Translations under genes and position numbers: made by a program
The notes under the pieces: model-generated
The model's database searches: none
What the model saw: only the letters and a program-made list of their open reading frames with translations
What the model was told of the DNA's origin: nothing
Shown here: positions 1 to 9,538 of the stretch, piece by piece
Numbering within the stretch: the first letter of the stretch is position 1
Layout: every line of letters starts with the position of its first letter
Assembly (NCBI RefSeq): GCF_001280015.1
Contig: NZ_LGDV01000201.1
Location: 248,001-312,000 of the forward strand
DNA: 64,000 nt
Direction: 5' to 3'
Origin: Streptomyces sp. MMG1121
Lineage (GTDB): Bacteria > Actinomycetota > Actinomycetes > Streptomycetales > Streptomycetaceae

Positions 1-693
1 GCGGTCGGCGGGTTCGGGCTGAGCGGTGTGCCGAACGTGCTGATCCAGGCGCTGTACGAGCGCGGGGTCGGCGGGCTGGGCGTGGTGTCGAACAACTGCG
101 GGGCGATGGAGACCGGGCTCGCGGTACTGCTGGCCGCGGGGCGGATCGCGCGGGTGACCGGCTCGTACATCGGCGCGAACAAGGAGTTCGGCCGCCAGTA
201 CCTCGCCGGCGAGCTGGAGGTGGAGCTGATCCCGCAGGGCACGCTCGCCGAGCGGCTGCGCGCGGGCGGCGCCGGGATCCCCGCCTTCTACACCCCGGCC
301 GGGGTCGGCACCCAGGTCGCCGAGGGCGGGCTGCCCTGGCGCTACGACGGCCAGGGCGGCGTCGCGCTCGCCTCACCGCCGAAGGAGGTGCGGGAGTTCG
401 ACGGCGTGGAGTACGTCCTGGAGCGCGCCATCCGCACCGACTTCGCGCTGGTCAGGGCCGCGAAGGGCGACCGGCACGGAAACCTGGTCTTCAACCGGTC
501 CACCCGGAACTTCAACCCCCTGGCCGCCATGGCCGGCAAGGTCACGATCGCCGAGGTCGAGGAGCTGGTCGAGCCCGGCGAGATCGACCCGGACGCCGTG
601 CACGTGCCGGGCATCTTCGTGCAGCGCGTCGTGGCGCTGACCCCGGAGCAGGCGGCGGACAAGCGGATCGAGCAGCGGACGGTGAGCAGCTGA
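1..693 (+). CDS. pcaI: 3-oxoadipate CoA-transferase subunit A (5' end outside window)
   Basis: Alpha subunit of the class I CoA-transferase that moves CoA from succinyl-CoA to beta-ketoadipate, giving beta-ketoadipyl-CoA (cytoplasmic, forms a complex with PcaJ). The reading frame is open at base 1 ([12 protein letters not shown]...), so the N-terminus lies upstream and the GTG at 28 is an internal valine. Visible features are the Gly-rich N-terminal CoA-transferase segment, the SNNCG motif and the [15 protein letters not shown] segment typical of subunit A. The stop overlaps the pcaJ start as TGATG, so the two are translationally coupled. It heads the order I-J-F-H-G-B-L known from Streptomyces protocatechuate clusters. 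The MarR-type regulator usually found upstream is not in the window. Confidence 0.93.
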   Translation, partial: AVGGFGLSGVPNVLIQALYERGVGGLGVVSNNCGAMETGLAVLLAAGRIARVTGSYIGANKEFGRQYLAGELEVELIPQGTLAERLRAGGAGIPAFYTPAGVGTQVAEGGLPWRYDGQGGVALASPPKEVREFDGVEYVLERAIRTDFALVRAAKGDRHGNLVFNRSTRNFNPLAAMAGKVTIAEVEELVEPGEIDPDAVHVPGIFVQRVVALTPEQAADKRIEQRTVSS

Positions 694-1337
694 TGGCCTG
701 GACACGCGAGGAGATGGCCGCGCGGGCCGCGCGCGAGCTTCGGGACGGCCAGTACGTCAACCTCGGCATCGGGCTGCCCACGCTGATCCCGAACCATCTG
801 CCCGAGGGCGTCGAGGTGGTCCTGGAGTCGGAGAACGGGATTCTCGGCACCGGGCCGTACCCGACCGACGACCAGGTCGACCCGGATCTGATCAATGCCG
901 GCAAGGAGACCGTCACCGTGCTGCCGGGCGCGTCCTTCTTCGACTCGGCGCTGTCCTTCGCGATGATCCGCGGTGGGCACATCGACGTGGCCGTGCTCGG
1001 CGCGATGCAGGTGTCCGCCGCCGGCGACCTGGCCAACTGGGCCGTGCCCGGCAAGCTGGTCACCGGGATCGGCGGCGCGATGGACCTGGTGCACGGCGCC
1101 CGGCGAGTGATCGCGGTGATGACCCACACCGCGAAGGACGGCTCCCCGAAGATCCTGAAGGAGTGCACGCTGCCGCTCACGGGCAAGGCGTGCGTGAACC
1201 GAGTCATCACGGATCTCGCGGTGCTGGACATCACCGAGGAGGGGCTCACCCTCGTGGAGACGGCGCCCGGTGTGCGTGTGGACGAGGTCGTCGCCCGGAC
1301 CGACGTTGAACTGAGCATCGCGGAGAACCTGCTGTGA
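693..1337 (+). CDS. pcaJ: 3-oxoadipate CoA-transferase subunit B
   Basis: Beta subunit of beta-ketoadipate:succinyl-CoA transferase, 214 aa, the usual size. The [11 protein letters not shown] segment carries the conserved catalytic Glu of CoA-transferase beta subunits (SENG motif, about residue 50), and [14 protein letters not shown] is the typical second block. The ATG overlaps the pcaI stop by one base and the stop region overlaps the pcaF GTG by four bases, so I-J-F should be one transcript with coupled translation. The product is cytoplasmic and works with PcaI. The family assignment is firm. A closely related acetoacetate:succinyl-CoA transferase is made unlikely by the pca context. Confidence 0.95.
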   Translation: MAWTREEMAARAARELRDGQYVNLGIGLPTLIPNHLPEGVEVVLESENGILGTGPYPTDDQVDPDLINAGKETVTVLPGASFFDSALSFAMIRGGHIDVAVLGAMQVSAAGDLANWAVPGKLVTGIGGAMDLVHGARRVIAVMTHTAKDGSPKILKECTLPLTGKACVNRVITDLAVLDITEEGLTLVETAPGVRVDEVVARTDVELSIAENLL

Positions 1338-2536
1338 ACACGGTTTACATCGTCGACGCCGTCCGCACCCCGATCGGCCGCTACAACGGCGCCCTGGCCT
1401 CCGTACGCCCGGACGATCTCGCCGCCCACGCCCTGCGTGCGCTCCTCGACCGCACCCCGGACCTGGACCCGGCCCGGATCGACGACGTCTACCTCGGCAA
1501 CGCCAACGGCGCCGGCGAGGAGAACCGCAACGTGGCCCGGATGGCCGGGCTGCTCGCCGGTCTGCCGACCTCCGTGCCGGGCGTGACCGTCAACCGGCTG
1601 TGCGCCTCCGGGCTGGAGGCGGTCGTCCAGGCGGCCCGCGCCATCGCCGTCGGCGACGCGCACATCGCCCTCGCCGGCGGAGTCGAATCCATGACCCGCG
1701 CCCCCTACGTCCTGCCCAAGTCCGACCGGCCCTTCCCGGCCGGACACGCGGAGCTGTACTCCACGACGCTCGGCTGGCGCATGGTCAATCCGAGGATGGA
1801 CCCGCAGTGGACCGTCCCGCTGGGCGAGAGCGCCGAGCTGATCGCCGACAAGCACGGGATCGGCCGGGAGCAGCAGGACGAGTTCGCCCTCTCCTCCCAT
1901 CGCAAGGCGGCCGCCGCCCGGGAACAGGGCCTGTTCGACGCCGAGTCGGCGCCCGTGCTCGTCCCGCGGCGCAAGGGTGAACCGGTGGTCGTCGCCGTGG
2001 ACGAGTGCGTACGGCCGGACGCCTCGCTCGCCGCGATGGCCAGGCTCGAGCCGTCGTTCCGCAGCCAGGGAGGTACAGTCACCGCGGGCAACGCCTCCCC
2101 GCTCAACGACGGTGCCGCCGCTCTGCTCCTGACCGATGAGGAGGGGCTGAAGGCCACGGGCCGCGAGCCGCTCGCCCGGATCCGCGCGACCGGTGTGTCC
2201 GCGACCGACCCGCAGTACTTCGGGATCGCCCCGGTCGAGGCCGTCAACCGCGCACTCGCCAAGGCGGGCAAGGGATTTGACGATCTGTCAGTCCTCGAAC
2301 TGAACGAGGCCTTCGCCGCCCAGGTGCTCGGGTGCCTCGCCGGGTGGCCCGAGTTCGACCCGGCGGTCCTCAACCCCCAGGGCGGGGCCATCGCGCTCGG
2401 CCATCCGCTCGGCGCCTCCGGTGCCCGGCTCGCCGGCACGGTCGCCCACCAGCTCGCCCGCCGCGGCTCCGGCACCGGCGTGGCCACCCTCTGCATCGGC
2501 GTGGGCCAGGGCCTCGCCCTCGTCCTCGAACGGTAA
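1334..2536 (+). CDS. pcaF: beta-ketoadipyl-CoA thiolase
   Basis: Cleaves beta-ketoadipyl-CoA with CoA to succinyl-CoA and acetyl-CoA, the last step of the pathway. It is 400 aa, the standard thiolase length. Thiolase motifs in order: [12 protein letters not shown] with the nucleophilic Cys (about residue 90), [30 protein letters not shown] segment ([19 protein letters not shown], active His) and [14 protein letters not shown] with the second active Cys near the C-terminus. The GTG start at 1334 overlaps the pcaJ stop. The [10 protein letters not shown] block and the neighbours favour the beta-ketoadipyl-CoA enzyme over a general acetyl-CoA acetyltransferase. Confidence 0.93.
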   Translation: MNTVYIVDAVRTPIGRYNGALASVRPDDLAAHALRALLDRTPDLDPARIDDVYLGNANGAGEENRNVARMAGLLAGLPTSVPGVTVNRLCASGLEAVVQAARAIAVGDAHIALAGGVESMTRAPYVLPKSDRPFPAGHAELYSTTLGWRMVNPRMDPQWTVPLGESAELIADKHGIGREQQDEFALSSHRKAAAAREQGLFDAESAPVLVPRRKGEPVVVAVDECVRPDASLAAMARLEPSFRSQGGTVTAGNASPLNDGAAALLLTDEEGLKATGREPLARIRATGVSATDPQYFGIAPVEAVNRALAKAGKGFDDLSVLELNEAFAAQVLGCLAGWPEFDPAVLNPQGGAIALGHPLGASGARLAGTVAHQLARRGSGTGVATLCIGVGQGLALVLER

Positions 2537-2549
2537 GGAAGCGTCCTCC

Positions 2550-3323
2550 ATGCCCCTCACACAAGCCGACATCGACGTCGAGATCGCCACCGAGCACGCC
2601 GCGTACGCCAAGCGGGTCGCCGACGGCGCACCCGTCGAGCACCACCCCCGCCGCGACTACGCCCCGTACCGCTCCTCCGTCCTGCGCCACCCCCGGCAGG
2701 CGCTGGTCGCCATCGACACCGCCAAGGACCCGGAGCTGGTCGAGCTGCACTCCCCCGCCTTCGGCGAGCGGGACATCACGGAGACCGACGACGACCTCAC
2801 CCGGCACCATCGCGGCGAGCCGGTCGGTGAGCGGATCACCGTCTCCGGGCGGCTGCTGGACCGCGCCGGGCGCCCGGTGCGCAGCCAGCTGATCGAGATC
2901 TGGCAGGCCAACTCGGCCGGGCGCTACGCCCATCAGCGCGAACAGCACGACGCGCCGCTCGACCCGAACTTCACCGGCGTCGGCCGCACCCTCACCGACG
3001 CCGAGGGCCGCTACCACTTCACCACCATCCAGCCAGGCCCCTACCCATGGCGCAACCACGTGAACGCCTGGCGCCCGGCGCACATCCACTTCTCGGTGTT
3101 CGGCTCGGCGTTCACCCAGCGGCTGGTGACGCAGATGTACTTCCCGAACGACCCGCTCTTCCCGTACGACCCGATCCTGCAGTCGGTGACGGACGACGCG
3201 GCCCGGCAGCGGCTGGTCGCCTCCTACGACCACGGTCTGTCGGTGCCGGAGTTCTCGCTCGGCTACCGGTGGGACATCGTGCTCGACGGCCCGGCCGCCA
3301 CCTGGATCGAGGAAGGACGCTGA
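2550..3323 (+). CDS. pcaH: protocatechuate 3,4-dioxygenase beta subunit
   Basis: Intradiol ring-cleavage dioxygenase subunit that holds the catalytic non-heme Fe(III), 257 aa. The four iron ligands known for the Pseudomonas enzyme (Tyr408, Tyr447, His460, His462) are all present with identical spacing: Tyr126 (GRYAH), Tyr165 (GPYPW), His178 and His180 (PAHIHF). The ATG at 2550 is chosen because the reading frame upstream of it belongs to the end of pcaF, and an AAGGAAG ribosome-binding site lies 13-8 bases before it. The enzyme opens protocatechuate to 3-carboxy-cis,cis-muconate together with PcaG. It is followed by pcaG after five bases. Confidence 0.96.
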   Translation: MPLTQADIDVEIATEHAAYAKRVADGAPVEHHPRRDYAPYRSSVLRHPRQALVAIDTAKDPELVELHSPAFGERDITETDDDLTRHHRGEPVGERITVSGRLLDRAGRPVRSQLIEIWQANSAGRYAHQREQHDAPLDPNFTGVGRTLTDAEGRYHFTTIQPGPYPWRNHVNAWRPAHIHFSVFGSAFTQRLVTQMYFPNDPLFPYDPILQSVTDDAARQRLVASYDHGLSVPEFSLGYRWDIVLDGPAATWIEEGR

Positions 3324-3328
3324 CCGCC

Positions 3329-3931
3329 ATGACGAAGATCGACACCAGCGGCCCGGAGCACGCGCCGCCCACCCCGTCCCACACCGTCGGCCCCTTCTAC
3401 GGCTATGCGCTGCCCTTCCGCGGCGGCGAGGAGATCGCACCGCTCGGCCACCCGGACACGGTCACCGTGCACGGGTACGTCCTCGACGGCGCCGGAAGGC
3501 CGGTGCCGGACGCGCTCGTCGAGCTGTGGGGGCCGCGCCCCGACGGCACGGTCCCGCGGGTGGACGGCTCCATGCGCCGGGATCCGGCGACCGGCGGCCA
3601 CCTGGGCCGCAACGGCGTGGAGTTCACCGGCTGGGGCCGGATCCAGACGGACGCCGACGGCCACTGGTACGCCCGTACGCTCCGGCCCGGCCCGCGGGGG
3701 ACGGGCGCGCCGTACCTCAGCGTGTGTGTCTTCGCGCGCGGTCTGCTCGTGCATCTGTTCACCCGGATCTATCTGCCGGGCGACGAGACGGCGCTGGCCA
3801 CCGACCCGCTGCTCACCCGGGTGGGCGACCGGCGCGGCACGCTGATCGCCGGTGCCGAGGGCGGGGGCACCTACCGTTTCGACATCCGCCTTCAGGGCGA
3901 AGGCGAGACGGTCTTCCTGGAGTACCGGTGA
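3329..3931 (+). CDS. pcaG: protocatechuate 3,4-dioxygenase alpha subunit
   Basis: Non-catalytic partner of PcaH, 200 aa, with the same fold but without the Tyr/His iron ligands. It starts HTVGPFYGYALPF (the TxGPFF-like signature at residues 16-30) and keeps the intradiol dioxygenase core VHGYVLDGAGRPVPDALVELW. The ATG at 3329 follows GGAAGG six to eleven bases upstream, inside the end of pcaH. The stop overlaps the GTG of pcaB by three bases. Alpha subunits shape the substrate pocket of the heteromultimer. Size and order match the family. Confidence 0.95.
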   Translation: MTKIDTSGPEHAPPTPSHTVGPFYGYALPFRGGEEIAPLGHPDTVTVHGYVLDGAGRPVPDALVELWGPRPDGTVPRVDGSMRRDPATGGHLGRNGVEFTGWGRIQTDADGHWYARTLRPGPRGTGAPYLSVCVFARGLLVHLFTRIYLPGDETALATDPLLTRVGDRRGTLIAGAEGGGTYRFDIRLQGEGETVFLEYR

Positions 3932-5259
3932 CCGCCGGCGGCGACACCGGCCTGCTGGCCCCCGGATGGGCGGGCTCCCCGGCCGCGGCCACCACGAGCG
4001 ACACCGCTTTCCTGCGCGCCCTGCTCGACACCGAAGCGGCCCTGACCCGCGCCCAGGCCGCGCTGGGCCTCGCCCCCACCGAGGCCGCCGACGCGGTGAC
4101 CGAGGCGGCGGCCGCCCCCGACCGCTTCGACGTGCGCTCGCTCGCCGGGCGCGCCCGGGCCGGCGGCAACCCGGTCATCCCTCTGCTCGCCGACCTCACC
4201 GCCGCGGTGGGCGAGCCGTACGGCCCGTATGTGCACCGGGGCGCCACCAGCCAGGACATCCTGGACACCGCCGCCATGCTGGTCGCCACGCGCACCCTGG
4301 AACCGGTCCTCGCCGACCTCGCCCGCACCGAGCGCGCGCTGGCCCGGCTCGCCGCCGGGCACCGGGACACCCCGATGCCGGGGCGCACGCTCACCCAGCA
4401 CGCGGTGCCGACGACGTTCGGCCTGAAAGCGGCCGGCTGGCGCTCGCTCGTCCTGGACGCCCGCGACCGCATCACGCGGGTGCGTCGGACGCTTCCGGTC
4501 CAACTGGGCGGCGCGGCCGGGACGTTGGCCGCCTACCAGGAGTACGGCGCCCGGGACGCGACCGCACTGACCGAGGCGTACGCCCGCGAGCTGGGCCTCG
4601 CCGCACCGCCGTTGCCCTGGCACACGCTGCGCACCCCCGTCGCCGATCTGGCCGGCTGCCTGGCCTTCACCGTGGGCGCCCTGGGCAAAGCGGCCGAGGA
4701 CGTGCTGACGCTGTCGCGCACGGAGATCGGCGAGGTGACCGAGGGCAGCGGCGGCGGTTCGTCCGCCATGCCGCACAAGGCCAACCCCGTGCGCTCCACC
4801 CTGATCGCGGCCGCCGCCCGCCGCGCCCCGCAGCTCGCGGCCATGCTGTACGGATCGCTCGCCGCCGGGGACGAGCGGCCGGCCGGGGCCTGGCACGCCG
4901 AGTGGGAGCCGCTGCGCGACCTGCTGCGACTGGCCGGCGGCGCAGCCAGGGACGCGGCCGAACTCGCCGAGGGCCTGCGGGTGAACGCCGAGGCGATGCG
5001 CCGGAACCTGGACCTCACCCGGGGCCTGATCGTCTCCGAGCGGCTGTCCGCCGTGCTGGCGACCCGGCTCGGTCGCGCCCGGGCGAAGGAGCTGCTCACC
5101 GAACTCGCCGGCCGCACCCGCAGCGAGGACCGCCCGATCGGTGAACTGCTCGCCGAAGAACCGGAGTTGAAGGACATCGACCTGGCCGAGCTGTCCGACC
5201 CCACGCACTACACCGGTTTCGCCGGTGCCCTCACCGACCGTGCCCTGGAGCGACGTTGA
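3928..5259 (+). CDS. pcaB: 3-carboxy-cis,cis-muconate cycloisomerase
   Basis: Fumarase/aspartase-superfamily enzyme, 443 aa, converting 3-carboxymuconate to gamma-carboxymuconolactone. The superfamily signature GSSAMPHKANP sits near residues 276-287, and the early block HRGATSQDILDTA carries the conserved Thr-Ser-Gln of this branch. The GTG at 3928 overlaps the pcaG stop. The frame upstream of it only reads through pcaG out of phase, so an earlier start is not credible. The 3' end overlaps the TTG start proposed for the next gene. Adenylosuccinate lyase is the nearest alternative, but HPGRTLTQ-like residues (MPGRTLTQHAVP) and context point to PcaB. Confidence 0.94.
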   Translation: MTAGGDTGLLAPGWAGSPAAATTSDTAFLRALLDTEAALTRAQAALGLAPTEAADAVTEAAAAPDRFDVRSLAGRARAGGNPVIPLLADLTAAVGEPYGPYVHRGATSQDILDTAAMLVATRTLEPVLADLARTERALARLAAGHRDTPMPGRTLTQHAVPTTFGLKAAGWRSLVLDARDRITRVRRTLPVQLGGAAGTLAAYQEYGARDATALTEAYARELGLAAPPLPWHTLRTPVADLAGCLAFTVGALGKAAEDVLTLSRTEIGEVTEGSGGGSSAMPHKANPVRSTLIAAAARRAPQLAAMLYGSLAAGDERPAGAWHAEWEPLRDLLRLAGGAARDAAELAEGLRVNAEAMRRNLDLTRGLIVSERLSAVLATRLGRARAKELLTELAGRTRSEDRPIGELLAEEPELKDIDLAELSDPTHYTGFAGALTDRALERR

Positions 5260-6380
5260 CCGTGAAACTCCTCAACCACCAGGCGGAAGGCCCCGCTTCC
5301 GCTCCCCCGCTGCTGCTCGGGCCGTCGCTGGGCACGTCGTACGCCCTGTGGGACGCGGTGGCGCCCGAGCTGTCGGCCGGGCACCGGGTGGTGCGCTGGG
5401 ATCTGCCGGGGCACGGCGGCTCGGCGGCGGACCTGATCGGGCCGGGTGCGACCGTCGGCGACCTCGCGGCGCTGGTGCTGGGCCTCGCGGACGCGCTCGG
5501 CATCGACCGGTTCGGCTACGCGGGCGTCTCCCTCGGCGGCGCCGTGGGCCTCCACCTGGCCGTGCACCAACCCGACCGGCTGACGTCGCTCGCGGTCCTG
5601 TGCTCCTCGGCCCACTTCGGCGGGAGCACGCCCTGGCGGGAGCGGGCGCAGCGGGTACGGCGCGAGGGGCTGGAGTGGCTCGTGGAGAGCGCCGACGCAC
5701 GCTGGTTCACACCCGGGTTCACCGTGCCCCGGCTGGTGCGGGACCACCGGGAGGCCGACCCGGAGGCGTACGCCGCCTGCTGCGACGCGCTCGCCGCGTT
5801 CGACCTGCGCGACCGGCTCGGCGAGATCACCGTACCGACGCTCCTCGTGGCGGGCCGGGAGGATCCCGCGACGCCGCCCGCCCAGCTGCGGGAGATCGCC
5901 GACGCGGTGCCCGGCTCGACGCTGGTGGAGCTGCCCGGGGCCTCCCATCTGGCACCCGCGCAACGCCCCCGGGCCGTGCTCACCGCGCTGCGCACCCAGC
6001 TCGACGGACCGCCCGTGAGCGGGATGGCGGTGCGCCGGGAGGTGCTGGGCGACGCGCACGTGGACCGGGCACAGGCCCGGCAGACCCCTTTCACCGCTCG
6101 CTTCCAGGACTTCATCTCCCGCTACGCCTGGGGGGAGGTCTGGACCGACCCGACGCTGTCCCGCCGCGAGCGCAGCATGATCACCCTGACCGCGCTGGTC
6201 GCGCACGGCCACTACGACGAGCTGGCCATGCACGTCCGAGCGGCCCGCCGCAATGGACTGACCCCCGAGGAGATCGGCGCGGTGCTCCTCCAGACGGCCG
6301 TCTACTGCGGGGTGCCGGCCGCCAACTCCGCTTTCGCGACGGCCCAACGGGTGCTCGCCGAGGAAGAGGGCGCGGGCTGA
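5256..6380 (+). CDS. pcaL: fused 3-oxoadipate enol-lactonase / 4-carboxymuconolactone decarboxylase
   Basis: A two-domain protein of 374 aa. Residues 1 to about 250 are an alpha/beta hydrolase with the nucleophile elbow GVSLGG (Ser92) and a late GASHL histidine; this is the PcaD activity. From about residue 255 a carboxymuconolactone decarboxylase domain follows, with the block LSRRERSMITLTALVAHGHYDELAMHVRAA; this is the PcaC activity. The order is PcaD-PcaC, as in the PcaL fusion known from Streptomyces and other actinobacteria. The best-fitting start is a TTG at 5256 overlapping the pcaB stop; a GTG two codons later (5262) is an equally possible start. It is the last pca gene here and is followed by a convergent gene. 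Confidence 0.93.
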   Translation: MTVKLLNHQAEGPASAPPLLLGPSLGTSYALWDAVAPELSAGHRVVRWDLPGHGGSAADLIGPGATVGDLAALVLGLADALGIDRFGYAGVSLGGAVGLHLAVHQPDRLTSLAVLCSSAHFGGSTPWRERAQRVRREGLEWLVESADARWFTPGFTVPRLVRDHREADPEAYAACCDALAAFDLRDRLGEITVPTLLVAGREDPATPPAQLREIADAVPGSTLVELPGASHLAPAQRPRAVLTALRTQLDGPPVSGMAVRREVLGDAHVDRAQARQTPFTARFQDFISRYAWGEVWTDPTLSRRERSMITLTALVAHGHYDELAMHVRAARRNGLTPEEIGAVLLQTAVYCGVPAANSAFATAQRVLAEEEGAG

Positions 6381-6458
6381 GGGGCGAGGGTGCCCAGGTC
6401 GCCGGCGGGGGAACACCCAGCACGGGACGTGCTGTACACGGCGGTGGTCCGCGAGAGC

Positions 6459-6489
6459 GTCGTGCCCCCGTGGCACACGGGCGCACGAC
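6459..6489. terminator. hairpin between convergent pcaL and the LAL-like ATPase
   Basis: An inverted repeat of 13 bp per arm with one mismatch (GTCGTGCCCCCGT, loop GGCAC, ACGGGCGCACGAC) lies between two convergent genes. There is no T-tract, as is common for Streptomyces terminators, so the terminator role is inferred. It could serve both strands. The rest of 6381-6557 holds only a smaller hairpin at 6419-6435 (CAGCAC/GTGCTG). Confidence 0.5.
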
Positions 6490-6557
6490 GGGACGTACGA
6501 CCCACAGGTCCGCGAGCGGCCGGCCGCGGTGCCGGAGCAACTGCTCGCGGTGGGCCC

Positions 6558-9242
6558 TCAGCGCAACCCGCGCCCCGTCTCCAGCACCTCCCTCGCCTGT
6601 GCCACCAGGCCCTCCGCCCCGCACGCCCGGGCGAGGTCAAGGCCCCGGCCCAGTTCCGCGACGGAGCGGGCGGCGATGCCGTACTCGACGCGGGCCGCCG
6701 CGTGTTCGTACTGGCAGGGTGAGGCCTCCAGATACGTGACGGCCTGGGCGGCGAGCTGGACCGCGCGGCCGCCCGTCTCCAGCGCGGCGGCACAGCGCAG
6801 GGCCTCGCCGATCGCGGTGTCCGTGCCGAAGCGCTCGGCCTGCAGGCGGGCGTCCGCCGCGAGCCGGGCGGCACGGGCCGGGTCCTGCACGGCGAGTGCC
6901 TTGGCCAGGTCGATCGACCAGGGCGCGAGCACCGGGTTGTGGCCGCCGCGCGAGGCGGCCGTCTTCTCGGCGGCCTCCAGCTCGTTGATGCCGTCCTCGA
7001 TCCGGCCGACGGCGAGCAGCAGCCTGCCGCGCACGGAGCGGATGTCGGGCAGCACGATCGTGGACGGGTACGGCGGTGCGAAGCCGTACTGGTCGGCGAT
7101 CGCCCAGGCCTCCTGGACCCGGCCGCGGGCCAGCAGGGTGTCGACCAGCCCGCAGGTGGCCGACCAGTACAACGGCAGCCCGCGCCCCACCCGTTCGGCG
7201 AGGACCAGTGCCTCGCGCAGTGTGGACTCGGCGTCCCGCAGGCGGCCCTGTCTGCGGTAGGCGAGACCGAGGAAGGCGTTGGCGAGGGAGAGATGGCCGC
7301 CGCGCCAGCCGGCGCCGGTGTAGACCCGCAGGGCCTCGGCGAACAGGCTCTCCGCACGGTCGAGCCGGTCGGCATAGGCGTAGGAGCTGCCGAGCATCAT
7401 CAGCAGCTCGATGCCCCACTCGGGGTCGGTCCAGCCGAGGCCCGGTGCGAGACGGCCGTTGACGAGGGCGCGGTCGCACAGTTCGAGGACCTCGTCGGCG
7501 CTCTCGCCGTGGGTCATGGCGTCGAAGCCGCGCAGGATGAGCAGCGCGCGTTCGGCGTTGTCGCGGCCGGTGCAGGTCTTCGCGAGTTCGGCCAGGCGCC
7601 GGGAACGGGCCGGGGAGACGGTCTCGCCGTGGATGCCCTCCCACATGAACTGCACGGCCTGCAGCCGCATCCGGGCGGGGCCCGGTTCGTGCCGGGCGGC
7701 CTCGGCCTCGACCGTGCGGACGGCCTCCTCCAACTGGTCGTTGTGGAGCAGCGCCTGGGAGAGGCGGACCACCGCGTCGACCCGCCGCTCGCCCGCGAGG
7801 CCGGGCATGCCGAGCGCGAACTGGAGGTGGTCGATGGTGACGGCGGGCGCGGTCAGCAGGGTGGCGCAGCCCAGTTCGTACAGGACGTGGGCGTGGACGT
7901 CGGGGCGCGGCGGCTCCTCAAGAGCCCGTTCGAGACAGCGGCGGGCCGCGTCGGGCGCGCCGACGGCGAGGTTCTCGCGGGCGGCCTCGCGCAGCTGGGC
8001 GACGAGTTCCTCGTCGTCGTCCGGGTGCACCTTGAGCAGGTGCCGGGCGGCCTCGGCGGCGCCGCGGCCCAGCTCGGCGATGATCTGGGCGGCGACGCCG
8101 TGCATGGCGGTGCACACGGCGGGCGGGATGGAGTTGTAGACGGCGGTGGCGATCAGCGGGTGGACGAACTCCAGCTCGCCTTCCTCGCGTTCGGTGCCGG
8201 CCGCCGGGTCGGGTGTGGTGAGGATGCGGGCGTTGCAGAGGAGTTCGGCGCTGTGCCGGGCGAGGTCGTCGTTCATGGTGGCGAGGCGGGCGACCATGTC
8301 GACGGTGATGGAGGTGCCGAGGATGGCGGCGGCCCAGGCGAACCGGGTGGCCTCCAGGCCGAGGCCCTTGAGCCGGTCGACCAGTCCGCCGCCGCGGGCG
8401 GAGCGGTTGAGAGCGCGCAGTTCTCCGGCGCGGGCCTCGACCGGCTGGAGTTCGCTGTCCTGCACCTTGGCGAGAAGCTCGACGGTGTCGTAGGGGTTGC
8501 CGTCGGTGACGGCCCACACCTCGCGGCAGAACGCGTCGTCGGCGTACCGGCCGAGGGTGGCGCGGGTGAGCCCGGCGGTGGCGTCCGGGGTGAGGGCGCT
8601 GAGGCTGTTGACGGGGCTGCCCGCGGCGGATGCCACCGCGTCGAGATGGCGGGCGCTGTCCCCGCTGACCTCGCCGGGGCGGCGGGCGACGACGACCAGC
8701 ACGGACACGTCGTCCAGGCGCTCGGCGAACGCGGCGAGCCAGCGCAGGGTCTCCTGGTCGGCCCAGTGCGCGTCGTCGATCAGCAGCACGAGGGGCCATT
8801 CCCGGCGGGCGAGCCGACGTACCGCGGCGACGAGTCCGTCGCACACGTACTGCGGGTCGGCGCTGCCCTCCTGCGGGTCGACTATGCCGAGGGCGGGGCC
8901 GGCGATGTCGTACCAGTCGCCGAGGTACTCGCGGGCCTCTTCCGGCAGCAGGGACAGCAGGGCGGGCTGGAGCAGCTGCCGCACCACGTTGAACGGCACG
9001 GACTTCAGGGTCTCCGCGCCGCGCGCCGTCCAGACGGTGCAGCCGCGGCGCTCGGCGACGCGGCGCGTCTCGGCGAGCAGCGCGGTCTTGCCGAGTCCGG
9101 CCACACCGCGGAAGACCAGCAGGCTGCCCGAGGAGGACCGGTCGGCGCACAGGACGTCGAGTGCCTCTGCGACGGTGGCGATCTCCGCGTCCCGCTCCCA
9201 CAGGGAAGCCGAGGCGGCCGTCGGCGGCCGTCCCTCCGTCAT
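6558..9242 (-). CDS. large LAL/LuxR-family-like AAA ATPase lacking the C-terminal HTH
   Basis: An 894-aa protein with an N-terminal AAA/NTPase module: Walker A GVAGLGKTALL (about residues 46-56), Walker B LVLLIDDAHWAD (about 150-160), then a long helical TPR-like region to the end. This is the architecture of LAL (large ATP-binding LuxR) regulators. However, the protein stops at ...EVLETGRGLR, with no LuxR-type HTH (no LTxRExEVxxL or NKEIA block), and none was found in the other two frames of the next 180 bases downstream. The ATG has a GGGGAGG site seven bases upstream. It may act as a signalling STAND ATPase on a partner regulator rather than bind DNA itself. Convergent to pcaL; a link to the pca genes is not shown. 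Confidence 0.75.
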   Translation of the reverse strand: MTEGRPPTAASASLWERDAEIATVAEALDVLCADRSSSGSLLVFRGVAGLGKTALLAETRRVAERRGCTVWTARGAETLKSVPFNVVRQLLQPALLSLLPEEAREYLGDWYDIAGPALGIVDPQEGSADPQYVCDGLVAAVRRLARREWPLVLLIDDAHWADQETLRWLAAFAERLDDVSVLVVVARRPGEVSGDSARHLDAVASAAGSPVNSLSALTPDATAGLTRATLGRYADDAFCREVWAVTDGNPYDTVELLAKVQDSELQPVEARAGELRALNRSARGGGLVDRLKGLGLEATRFAWAAAILGTSITVDMVARLATMNDDLARHSAELLCNARILTTPDPAAGTEREEGELEFVHPLIATAVYNSIPPAVCTAMHGVAAQIIAELGRGAAEAARHLLKVHPDDDEELVAQLREAARENLAVGAPDAARRCLERALEEPPRPDVHAHVLYELGCATLLTAPAVTIDHLQFALGMPGLAGERRVDAVVRLSQALLHNDQLEEAVRTVEAEAARHEPGPARMRLQAVQFMWEGIHGETVSPARSRRLAELAKTCTGRDNAERALLILRGFDAMTHGESADEVLELCDRALVNGRLAPGLGWTDPEWGIELLMMLGSSYAYADRLDRAESLFAEALRVYTGAGWRGGHLSLANAFLGLAYRRQGRLRDAESTLREALVLAERVGRGLPLYWSATCGLVDTLLARGRVQEAWAIADQYGFAPPYPSTIVLPDIRSVRGRLLLAVGRIEDGINELEAAEKTAASRGGHNPVLAPWSIDLAKALAVQDPARAARLAADARLQAERFGTDTAIGEALRCAAALETGGRAVQLAAQAVTYLEASPCQYEHAAARVEYGIAARSVAELGRGLDLARACGAEGLVAQAREVLETGRGLR

Positions 9243-9538
9243 CCCGTTACCTCCCCAGGTCGCCCGAACGACGTACAGGGCACGAGCGTAGCCGTCCGGT
9301 GGGGCCTTGGGTGGGCGGTCCGGGCAGCTGTTGCCCCGCCGGGTGAAAGTGGGTGCGCTCAGGCGACGCGCACCCGGCCCGAACCGCCGGTCAGCAGCCG
9401 ACGGAGCGTCAACACCGTCGTGGCGGGGTGCGCCGCCCGGCAGGTGCGGAGAAGATCCGGGGACGAAAAATTCCGGTCCGTTCCGTTCGGGGCGGATCCT
9501 CTCATCACACTTTCACGGTCGCCTCATACGGTGGGGGC
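9243..9538. other. intergenic region between two divergent genes
   Basis: About 296 bases separating the LAL-like ATPase (minus) from the DUF2510 protein (plus). It should hold both promoters. No clear -35/-10 pair, long inverted repeat or small gene with a ribosome-binding site was recognised. Confidence 0.4.

Noticed and set aside
5225..6739. 504-codon frame overlapping pcaL in another phase
   Set aside because: Arg/Pro/Gly-rich product without motifs, fully overlapping the well-supported pcaL fusion.
9243..9538. Attachment site, tRNA or small RNA in the divergent gap
   Set aside because: No cloverleaf, no direct-repeat pair and no strong hairpin could be seen.
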